From: Microvirga brassicacearum
GTDB taxonomy: Bacteria; Pseudomonadota; Alphaproteobacteria; Rhizobiales; Beijerinckiaceae
Length of the DNA stretch: 42,864 nucleotides
Direction: 5' to 3'
NCBI RefSeq assembly: GCF_008757455.1
Contig: NZ_VCMV01000032.1
Coordinates: forward strand, 1-42,864
How positions within the stretch are numbered: the first letter of the stretch is position 1; every line of letters starts with the position of its first letter. Positions 1-6,863 of this stretch are shown piece after piece. The translations under genes were made by a program, and so were the position numbers. Under the pieces are notes generated by a model. It saw only the letters and a list, made by a program, of their open reading frames with translations, was not told where the DNA came from and searched no databases.

Positions 1-292
1 GCTCTGGGATGGGGATAGCATGGGGAGGGGGTGCGGGGTAGTGGCCCAAGGTCGGCTTCTGACCCATCTCGGACGTTGCGTCGGGTCAGTCTCAACGTCT
101 GGAGAGGGCCGGGAGCGGAACGTCAGCTCAAAGTAACTAACGTTGGGCAAGCGGACTTTCGCCGAGTGTCGCGACGACCGGCCCCCACAATTCACCACAT
201 GCGGTAACGCGAGGCCACCTTTTACGGAGACACTCGCCCGACGCTGATTGTCAAGGGAGAAATACTGTCCGACTCTCGTGCTTGCGATGAGT
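1..292. other. Gene-free left edge
   Basis: I see no convincing coding frame, RNA gene or repeat here. It lies beyond the stop codon of the SIR2-STAND gene and may hold its 3' untranslated region or an island boundary. No T-rich intrinsic terminator for that gene was recognised. Confidence 0.5.
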
Positions 293-2854
293 TTATCGCC
301 CGTACGCAGCGCGCCTGCGATGTTTCGGTCGGCCGTTTTGTGAGGGTTTGCTTTTCTCCCACGTACCGTGCGTGATGTAGTGGGCGAGGCGCTCTCTTGC
401 CCGATCAATCTGCCCATCAGTGCGGCGCATCGCCTCGATGAGCCGGAAATACCGCTGGGCAGCGGACAAAGCGGCTTTTCCCTGATCATACTTAATTAGC
501 GCGGATAAATGCCTTTCAACGAGCGTCACAATTGGATAAAAGTCGGTGTCAACGCTTTGCGCAGTGTGAAGTCCTTCCAATGTCTCCACGGCATCACCGA
601 TCAGTGCGACTGTAGTTGCATCGTAAATATTTCGATTGAGCGCTACTCGTAATTGGAGGTCGGCTAAAGCGTGGACTGCAAAAATGTTTTCAGGATAGGC
701 CGCAATTGACTTCTCCAGAGCGTGCAATGCCCGTTCGAGTTCGCCGAACATGCCAAGATATTGACCGTATTGCAGCCAAAAATGACCATCCAACTGAAAC
801 TCAATCTCAAAACTTTCGAATACCCGCAGACCTTCCTCGACCTCATTTCGGCGACGAGCCAACTCGCCGATAAAATTGTGATTGAGAATGAATTTGAAGA
901 GTAAGCCATCTAACCGATCTACATTTTTTACAACCGGCAAGGCATACTTCGTATAGGTCCTCAGCGATTCAACTGCGGCATTCACGACAACTGAGAAATC
1001 CGCGACGTTCTCGACGATGTGCCGGACATATAACTCATGGCGCGCAACGAGACGCCCCGTAGCATTTTCACTTACAATGCCCTCAAGCTGTCGCATTGCG
1101 CCCTCGAATGATAATCCTACTCGAAGCCGATTGTAAGCTTCACGCGCTGCTGCCCGGGCAATACCAGTTCGCGAGATTGTTGCGAGACCGACAATCAGGA
1201 ATAGCGCCTTGGTGTCATTATCCGGAAGCGTCTCATACTCGTCAGTGATGACCTTTGTGAATTTGTCGGAAGCAGTTGTCTCCTTTAGAGCGATAAGAAG
1301 TTGCTCTTGTGAAGCTGCAAGCTTCTGCGTTCGCTCGCCCGGGTTCATCTTTAGGAACCTCGGCGAGGGAACATATTGAATTAACCTTTCAATAAGGGCC
1401 GGATAGTCCTTTTTGACAAATCGTTGAAATTCAAATGATGTTGTAAAATCGCCAACGCGCCGTTCTATATGGTGTCTCCATTCATTTGATCGGGCGCTTG
1501 TGATAAGAGTAAGCTTACCTCGCGGAAGGGCTGATGCATCCTCGCCAAGCGCGTCGCCGTAAATAAAGGCATCGCCTACGTAGACGATAGCGTGATCGTC
1601 CTTGTGAAGCCGAGCGATCAGCTCAAGTGACGAGCGCAGAGATTTCACGTCGCCCTTTAGCTCGTAGACAGCCCTTCCATCATGCTCTCGAACATATCGG
1701 AGGAGTGCCTGAAGAAGCGCAGTTGTCTTCCCACTACCCGATTGGCCATAAACAAGGAACATTCGGTCTCCAGCGTCAATGGAGGACGAAAGTGCCGCGT
1801 ACAACTCATCTGTTGCACTGAGCCAAACCGGTATGTCGCTTGCGGCGATTTTCCAGCTTGGAGGCTCTCCCTCGAGGAAGGCTCGGGCAGCTTGCTGGCG
1901 TTTCAAGCCTTGCAGTTCATCCGCTTTGTTTTTGGCATCCTGCCAAGTATGGACCAGAATGGAATTGGCCGTACTAATCTCTGCTCGCGTCGGAGACATC
2001 CTGGATGCGACCGCCTTAGTGAATGAATTTCTCTCCTCGCTAATTTCCAACGGGCTCATGCCGCGGCCGATAGTTTTGCGGAGCCATTCGATAAAATCAG
2101 CTAAAGTGCCCTGAAGCACAACGATGTTACGAGCTTGGTAGGCAGCTTTTTGAAGTGCAGTGAACTGATCAGGCGTGATCAGAAAGGCCGTGCCCAATGA
2201 TGCTTCCGCATTCGGGCGTGCGCGGTCAAGCTCTGCCGAAAGAATTGGCTCGTTTAGAGTACTGCCAATGAAGACTGGGACATGTGAGGCGTAGTCGGCT
2301 GCGGCTTGTCGATACCAGTCATGCTTGTCGTTATTAAGTCTCCGATTGTATTCGGAGGGGCTGAATATAAAGCCGTGTTCTGGCTTGGTGGCTTCGCCAT
2401 GCAGGTGAATAATATGGAGATATTCGATCCCTTCGTCGATAGCTACGCTGTCTTTCAGTCCACTGTAGTAGCGTCGAAGCTGCACGGCATATTTAACATT
2501 TTCAATCGCGTCATCTATGTTCCAGGTATACAGCCGGCGCCAGCTGTACTGAAAAAGCTCTTTCAACTCGTCAGCGGGGGCGATACGAGTAAACTCTTTC
2601 CGAAATAGCTGATGAAGCTGCACCTCGCTTACTCTCGGGCCTACAGCTTGGATGACATCAGGCAAATCTTCGTTCGCGTAAGGAAACCCCGCCATTCCGG
2701 CGAGTTCGCCCGCAAGATCTTTCCCTAACTTGACCGTCTGCCCCTGCGCATTCAATGATGTGGCGGAGGCCCCAGCGCCGAGCAGCAAGACCGCGCTACC
2801 ATCGTTGACAGCCTTTTGAAGCAGGCTGCCGTCATGCTGACTGATTTCGAACAT
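293..2854 (-). CDS. SIR2-like domain / STAND-type P-loop NTPase, probable anti-phage protein (Avs5-like)
   Basis: From the ATG at 2854 the protein has 853 residues. An N-terminal SIR2-like domain (about 20-260) shows GAGAS at 26-30, TWNIDD with Asn112 and Asp114, and HLHG with His152; these match the Asn/His catalytic pair of NAD-consuming SIR2 defence domains. A P-loop NTPase follows, with Walker A GQSGSGKT (370-377), a Walker B-like strand ending in Asp428 and TSARS (452-456) resembling a sensor. The C-terminal third is helical, with TPR-like segments near 690-730. This SIR2-NTPase-repeat order is that of SIR2-STAND (Avs5/AVAST V) proteins, where the repeats sense a phage product and the SIR2 domain depletes NAD; that role is inferred. 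The ATG is preceded by GGGGGA; an upstream in-frame TTG at 2950 is possible. The gene stands alone, with GC near 50% against well over 60% in neighbours, suggesting transfer. Confidence 0.8.
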   Translation of the reverse strand: MFEISQHDGSLLQKAVNDGSAVLLLGAGASATSLNAQGQTVKLGKDLAGELAGMAGFPYANEDLPDVIQAVGPRVSEVQLHQLFRKEFTRIAPADELKELFQYSWRRLYTWNIDDAIENVKYAVQLRRYYSGLKDSVAIDEGIEYLHIIHLHGEATKPEHGFIFSPSEYNRRLNNDKHDWYRQAAADYASHVPVFIGSTLNEPILSAELDRARPNAEASLGTAFLITPDQFTALQKAAYQARNIVVLQGTLADFIEWLRKTIGRGMSPLEISEERNSFTKAVASRMSPTRAEISTANSILVHTWQDAKNKADELQGLKRQQAARAFLEGEPPSWKIAASDIPVWLSATDELYAALSSSIDAGDRMFLVYGQSGSGKTTALLQALLRYVREHDGRAVYELKGDVKSLRSSLELIARLHKDDHAIVYVGDAFIYGDALGEDASALPRGKLTLITSARSNEWRHHIERRVGDFTTSFEFQRFVKKDYPALIERLIQYVPSPRFLKMNPGERTQKLAASQEQLLIALKETTASDKFTKVITDEYETLPDNDTKALFLIVGLATISRTGIARAAAREAYNRLRVGLSFEGAMRQLEGIVSENATGRLVARHELYVRHIVENVADFSVVVNAAVESLRTYTKYALPVVKNVDRLDGLLFKFILNHNFIGELARRRNEVEEGLRVFESFEIEFQLDGHFWLQYGQYLGMFGELERALHALEKSIAAYPENIFAVHALADLQLRVALNRNIYDATTVALIGDAVETLEGLHTAQSVDTDFYPIVTLVERHLSALIKYDQGKAALSAAQRYFRLIEAMRRTDGQIDRARERLAHYITHGTWEKSKPSQNGRPKHRRRAAYGR

Positions 2855-3133
2855 TCGTCCCCCAGATAGTCCCGTAAAATAAGTGGTAGCAAGAATCTCG
2901 GCGCTTTCACATGGAATTGGTTGTTTATCGTTGACCCCCAAGGATCCCAAAAAATCGCGAGGTGGCCAATTGCATCAACGTTCGGTCCGTTTCCCGACTC
3001 TTTGCCTACCGTTCGTCAGTAGCATGTCCGCTTTCGGTCGCTTGTAAAGCTGCCCGGAATGACGGGTTGCGGCGCGAACCAGACATTAGAGAAACGCGCC
3101 GCAATGACCGCTCGTGGCACGAAGCAGAAGTTG

Positions 3134-4432
3134 ATGACCCAGCGCATCCCTCCCCCCACCCCCCACATCGTCATCGTCGGCGCAGGCTTCGCCGGCCTCG
3201 CCTGTGCCCAGCAGCTCGGCGGGTCCGATGTGGCCGTTACGCTGATCGACCGGCGCAATTACCATCTGTTTGCGCCCCTGCTCTATCAGGTCGCCACCGC
3301 CGTTCTGTCGCCGGGCGAGATTGCGGAACCGATCCGGCGGGTTTTGAGCCGGCATCAGAACATCACCGTGCTGCTGGGCGAAGTCGAGGGCGTGGACACC
3401 AACGCCCGCCAGGTGCGGGTGGATGGGCGGGCGATTCCTTATGACGAACTGGTGCTGGCGACCGGGGCGACGCATTCCTACTTCGGCCATCCCGAATGGG
3501 AGCGTTTCGCGCCGGGCCTGAAGACGCTGGAGGATGCGCGGCGCATCCGCACCCAGGTGCTGATGGCCTTCGAGCGCGCCGAGATGGAGGCCGACCCGAC
3601 TGAACGCGAGCGCCTGATGACCATCGCGGTGATCGGCGGCGGGCCGACCGGGGTCGAGATGGCGGGCGCCGTCGCCGAACTGGCGCGGCTCGCCTTGGTG
3701 AAGGACTTTCGCCACATCAACCCGGCGGAGGCGCGGGTCGTGCTGCTGGAGGCGGCGCCCCGCATCCTCCTCGCTTTCCCGGAGGATCTTGCGGTCTATG
3801 CGGAGCGGGCGCTGAAGCGCCTCGGCGTGACGATCCGCACCGGGACGCCGGTCGAGGACATCTCCGAGCAGGGCGTGACGTTGAAGGACGGGTTTTTGCC
3901 CGCGAGCGTGAAGATCTGGGGCGCGGGGGTCGAGGCCTCACCGGTCGGGCGCTGGCTCGGGATCGAGACCGACCGGGCGGGCCGGGTGCGGGTGAACCCG
4001 GATCTCAGCGTGCCGGGGCTCGAGCATGTGTATGTGCTGGGCGACGTGTCGCTGCTCGATGGACCGAATGGGCGGCCGCTCCCCGGCCTCGCGCAGGTGG
4101 CGGACCAGCAGGGCCGCTATCTCGGACAGGCGCTTCTGGCGCGGCTTAAAGGCCGCAAGGCTCCCGGCCCGTTCCGCTATCGCAGCCGGGGCAACCTCGC
4201 GGTGGTGGGGCGCAATTCCGCCGTGATCGATTTCGACGGAACGCACCTGCGTGGCTTTCCCGCCTGGGTGCTGTGGGGCATCGTCCACATCTACCTGCTG
4301 GTGGGTTTCCAGAACCGCTTTCTGGTGGTGATGCGCTGGCTCTGGGCCTATCTCACCTCGTCACGGGGCGCGCGCATCATCGCGGAGGAAGTCGCCGAGG
4401 AACGCGTGGAGCAGCGGGATTCGACCGGCTGA
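3134..4432 (+). CDS. ndh: Type II NADH dehydrogenase (NDH-2)
   Basis: This is a single-subunit, non-proton-pumping NADH:quinone oxidoreductase that binds the inner face of the membrane. An FAD-binding GAGFAG motif lies about 13 residues from the chosen start, the NAD-binding GGGPTGVEMAG sits in the middle, and a late VYVLGDVS segment matches the second FAD contact. The C-terminal region holds hydrophobic/amphipathic helices (around LWGIVHIYLLVGFQNRF) typical of the NDH-2 membrane anchor. I chose the ATG at 3134 because it lies just ahead of the dinucleotide fold. ATGs at 3104 and 3059 are in frame, and neither has a clearly better ribosome binding site. The gene is transcribed alone and faces away from the SIR2-STAND gene. 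Confidence 0.88.
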   Translation: MTQRIPPPTPHIVIVGAGFAGLACAQQLGGSDVAVTLIDRRNYHLFAPLLYQVATAVLSPGEIAEPIRRVLSRHQNITVLLGEVEGVDTNARQVRVDGRAIPYDELVLATGATHSYFGHPEWERFAPGLKTLEDARRIRTQVLMAFERAEMEADPTERERLMTIAVIGGGPTGVEMAGAVAELARLALVKDFRHINPAEARVVLLEAAPRILLAFPEDLAVYAERALKRLGVTIRTGTPVEDISEQGVTLKDGFLPASVKIWGAGVEASPVGRWLGIETDRAGRVRVNPDLSVPGLEHVYVLGDVSLLDGPNGRPLPGLAQVADQQGRYLGQALLARLKGRKAPGPFRYRSRGNLAVVGRNSAVIDFDGTHLRGFPAWVLWGIVHIYLLVGFQNRFLVVMRWLWAYLTSSRGARIIAEEVAEERVEQRDSTG

Positions 4433-4437
4433 TTTTT

Positions 4438-4571
4438 GCGGCCCACTTTGCATGCGATTTCCTGCACCGCATGATCTATTCGGCAAACCGGTTCCCACTT
4501 TGCCGGATCATGCTTGTTCCTGCACCGCATAATCTATTCGGCAAACCGGTTCCCACTTTGCCGGATCATGC
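4438..4571. repeat. Tandem palindromic intergenic repeat, two 55-nt units plus a degraded one
   Basis: Units at 4459-4513 and 4517-4571 differ at one position (gcatgatc against gcataatc). Each contains ggcaaaccggttcccacttt followed by gccggatcatgc. A shortened copy (cccactttgcatgcg) precedes them at about 4440. The same family recurs at 25282-25329. Elements of this type (gcatgatccgg...aaccggtt) are widespread in Hyphomicrobiales genomes. The last unit overlaps the stop codon of the flavoprotein gene on the minus strand. Confidence 0.85.
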
Positions 4572-5744
4572 GGCCTGCCCGGCGCACCAGCCGGATGACC
4601 ACGCCCATTGGAAATTATAGCCGCCGAGCCAGCCGGTAACGTCCACCACCTCGCCGATGAAATAGAGGCCGGGCACCGTCCGCGCCGCCATGGTGCGGGA
4701 ATCGAGATCGCGGGTATCGACGCCGCCCAGCGTCACTTCCGCCGTGCGGTAGCCCTCGGAGCCCGCGGGCTTGAAGCGCCAGTCATTGACCGATTGGGCG
4801 ACGCGGCGAAGAGCCTTGTCGGAGAAATCCGCAAGGTTGCCGGTGGCGCCCTCGCTCTCGGCAATCGCCTGCGCGAGGCGCTTGGGAAGATGCGCCGCGA
4901 GCGCCGTGTGCAGGGCCTGCCTTCCGTTCGCCGCCCGCGCCGCGCGCAATTCCTCGAACAGGTCGCGCGCGGGCAGCAGGTTCAGGCCGATCTCCTCGCC
5001 CTCGCGCCAATAGGACGAGATCTGCAGGATGGCGGGGCCGGAGAGGCCGCGATGGGTGAACAGCATGGCCTCGGCGAATTGCGTCTTGCCGCAGGCCGCC
5101 ACCGCATCGACCGCCACGCCCGCAAGCGGCGCGAGGCGCGCCAGCATCGTGGGTTCCAGCGTCAGCGGCACGAGAGCGGGGCGCGTCTCGGTGACCGACA
5201 CGCCGAATTGCGCCGCGATGTCGTAGCCAAAGCCCGTCGCGCCCATTTTGGGGATCGACTTGCCGCCGCAAGCCACCACCAGCGAGGCGCATTGCACGGC
5301 GCCATCCGACAGCGCGAGCGCGAAGCCCTCGGCGTTCCTGTCGATGCGCTCAACGCTGGTGGACAGGCGCAATTCTGCGCCGTGGCTTCTCATGTCCGAT
5401 ACCAGCAGGTCGACGATCTGGCGCGAGGAGCCGTCGCAGAACAATTGTCCGAGCGTCTTCTCGTGCCAGGCGATGCCGTTCCGCTCGACCAGCGCGATGA
5501 AGTCCGTTTGCGTGTAGCGCCGCAGCGCCGAGATGCAGAAGCTCGGATTGGCGGACAAGAAATTCATCGGGCTCGCGTGGAGGTTGGTGAAATTGCACCG
5601 CCCGCCGCCCGAGATGCGGATCTTCTCGCCCGGTGCACGCGCATGATCGATCACCAGCACGGAGCGCCCGCGCTTCCCCGCCTCGATCGCGCACATCATC
5701 CCGGCGGCGCCCGCGCCGATCACCACCACGTCGAATTGTTGCAA
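4566..5744 (-). CDS. HI0933/YhiN-family FAD-dependent flavoprotein
   Basis: This 392-residue protein has the GAGAAG dinucleotide-binding motif near residue 10 and the family signature KIRISGGGRCNFTN near residues 41-54. It ends with the ...YFIGEVVDVTGWLGGYN...WAWSSG block that closes the FAD site. The family (HI0933, YhiN, related to BaiN) are probable oxidoreductases of mostly unknown substrate. The start is a TTG with AAGG about six bases upstream; no in-frame ATG lies nearby. The last alanine codon and the TGA stop fall inside the 55-nt repeat at the 3' side, so that element supplies the stop. Length and the conserved C-terminal block indicate that nothing essential was lost. Confidence 0.85.
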   Translation of the reverse strand: MQQFDVVVIGAGAAGMMCAIEAGKRGRSVLVIDHARAPGEKIRISGGGRCNFTNLHASPMNFLSANPSFCISALRRYTQTDFIALVERNGIAWHEKTLGQLFCDGSSRQIVDLLVSDMRSHGAELRLSTSVERIDRNAEGFALALSDGAVQCASLVVACGGKSIPKMGATGFGYDIAAQFGVSVTETRPALVPLTLEPTMLARLAPLAGVAVDAVAACGKTQFAEAMLFTHRGLSGPAILQISSYWREGEEIGLNLLPARDLFEELRAARAANGRQALHTALAAHLPKRLAQAIAESEGATGNLADFSDKALRRVAQSVNDWRFKPAGSEGYRTAEVTLGGVDTRDLDSRTMAARTVPGLYFIGEVVDVTGWLGGYNFQWAWSSGWCAGQAA

Positions 5745-5822
5745 GGAATGCCTTTCCGGACCGTATCACCGCTGGTTAGCCAAGCGTCCGGGCCGTGACA
5801 AGGGCAACCCTGATAAGCAAGC

Positions 5823-5922
5823 CTCACCCTGAGGAGGCCGAAGGCCGTCTCGAAGGGCGGGGCGTCTCCAGCGACCACTGGAACATCCTTCGAGACGCCG
5901 CTTTGCGGCTCCTCAGGATGAG
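5823..5922. repeat. 100-nt interspersed palindromic element, copy 1
   Basis: The arms (ctcaccctgaggaggccgaa at the left; gcggctcctcaggatgag at the right) are near-complementary, with further pairing between gtctcgaagg and ccttcgagac, giving a long cruciform or hairpin. A second copy, inverted relative to this one and about 85% identical by eye, is at 27708-27807. It occupies the gap between the flavoprotein gene and the small gene at 5955-6200. I see no open frame in it. Confidence 0.8.
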
Positions 5923-5954
5923 GTGGGAGGATGGAACGGGGAGAGGTCGTTCGC

Positions 5955-6200
5955 TCACGGTCCCTGGATGCTGTCCCAGAGTTCGTCGAGCTGATCGGGT
6001 GTGACGATCTGGCCGGATTTCGCGCGGATGACTGCGTGCCGCGCGGGCGGGGCCTCCTCGGACACCGCCCGATGCAGGGCTTCGCGCAAGGTCGCGATCT
6101 CCTCGCCGCCCGCCCAATCGATGCGCGCGGCATCGATCTTTTCGCCCTGCGCCACATAGGCGAGCTGTGCCGGCGCCTCGAGATCGGCCTTGGTCAACAT
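5955..6200 (-). CDS. Small hypothetical protein, 81 residues
   Basis: I do not recognise the family. The protein is soluble, acidic to neutral, with no signal peptide or membrane segment. It ends in a segment (TPDQLDELWDSIQGP) that looks like a regular helix rather than a translated shadow. The ATG at 6200 has GGGTG about ten bases upstream. It is encoded on the same strand as the flavoprotein gene but separated from it by the 100-nt repeat. Codon use resembles the neighbours. No opposite-strand gene overlaps it. A real gene is likely; function unknown. Confidence 0.6.
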   Translation of the reverse strand: MLTKADLEAPAQLAYVAQGEKIDAARIDWAGGEEIATLREALHRAVSEEAPPARHAVIRAKSGQIVTPDQLDELWDSIQGP

Positions 6201-6488
6201 TCGCGCACCCGATCGATCCAGTTGTGCCGGACCAACGACAGGCCGCGCCCAACGTTCCGCACGGTGGTCCCGCTGGCTTGCCAGACGTTATAGCGTTGAT
6301 GCAATTCCGCAACGATACAGGCGCGGGAACACTCTTTTGCTGAAAAAGGTCCCGCCGAGACCCTGTTCAGAACCCATCTCACCCTGTATGTAGCGAAAAT
6401 GAGCCAGCCCATTGTCGGCGGCACTTGACCGGAATGGCGTGCATCGGCGTTAAGCCTCGAGAACGCCCCGACACCAGAAGGAAGAGCC
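6201..6488. other. Divergent intergenic region
   Basis: This 288-nt gap lies between two divergently transcribed small genes and should hold both promoters. A weak candidate for the plus-strand gene is ttgacc near 6425, followed 17-19 nt later by gttaag. Frames across it are short and do not look like proteins. No hairpin stood out. Confidence 0.4.
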
Positions 6489-6797
6489 ATGTACATCCTT
6501 GAAATCGCCGGCAAGGCGGTAGCCATCACCAATGCCGACCAGGACCAGGCGCATGAACTGTTCATGAGCGAGGACTTCAAGGACGACCTCAAGTCGTTCT
6601 CGAGCGAGGGCAAGCCGCTTTGGGACGGGTCCGCTCCCCTGAAAATTCGCCGCGCCACCGACGACGAAATCGAATCGTTCGACGAGGCGATGGAAGACGA
6701 TGACGATCTCGACGAAGAGGATGACGAAGAGGACGGCATCGACGTGATGTTCCTCGCCCTCATCGACGAGATGGACGACGATACCGACGACGCGTAA
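6489..6797 (+). CDS. Small strongly acidic conserved-type protein, 102 residues
   Basis: The N-terminal 55 residues (MYILEIAGKAVAITNADQDQ onward) look folded, while residues about 58-102 are packed with Asp and Glu (for example EDDDDLDEEDDEEDG), apart from one hydrophobic helix (DVMFLALIDEMDD). There is no signal peptide or membrane segment. A good ribosome binding site, GGAAGAG, lies five to eleven bases before the ATG. The gene stands 66 nt upstream of a DEAD-box helicase on the same strand and may share its transcript. An acidic partner or regulator of the very basic helicase tail is conceivable but is only a guess. I do not recognise a named family. Confidence 0.7.
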   Translation: MYILEIAGKAVAITNADQDQAHELFMSEDFKDDLKSFSSEGKPLWDGSAPLKIRRATDDEIESFDEAMEDDDDLDEEDDEEDGIDVMFLALIDEMDDDTDDA

Positions 6798-6828
6798 TTT
6801 CGCGCATGACATCCCGGAGCTTGACACA

Positions 6829-6846
6829 GCTCCTTTGACAAGGAGC
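6829..6846 (+). promoter_or_regulatory. Hairpin overlapping the ribosome-binding region of the helicase gene
   Basis: GCTCCTT and AAGGAGC form a perfect 7-bp stem around a TGAC loop. The right arm contains AAGGAG, the best Shine-Dalgarno match upstream of the helicase start at 6864, though about 20 nt from it. No T-run follows, so it is not an intrinsic terminator. It could gate translation or simply be an mRNA structure. Confidence 0.4.
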
Positions 6847-6863
6847 GGCTCCGCCGCGCTCAT

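Noticed and set aside
4608..5798. 396-codon plus-strand frame over the flavoprotein gene
   Set aside because: Antisense to the HI0933 signature; composition is typical of a shadow frame.
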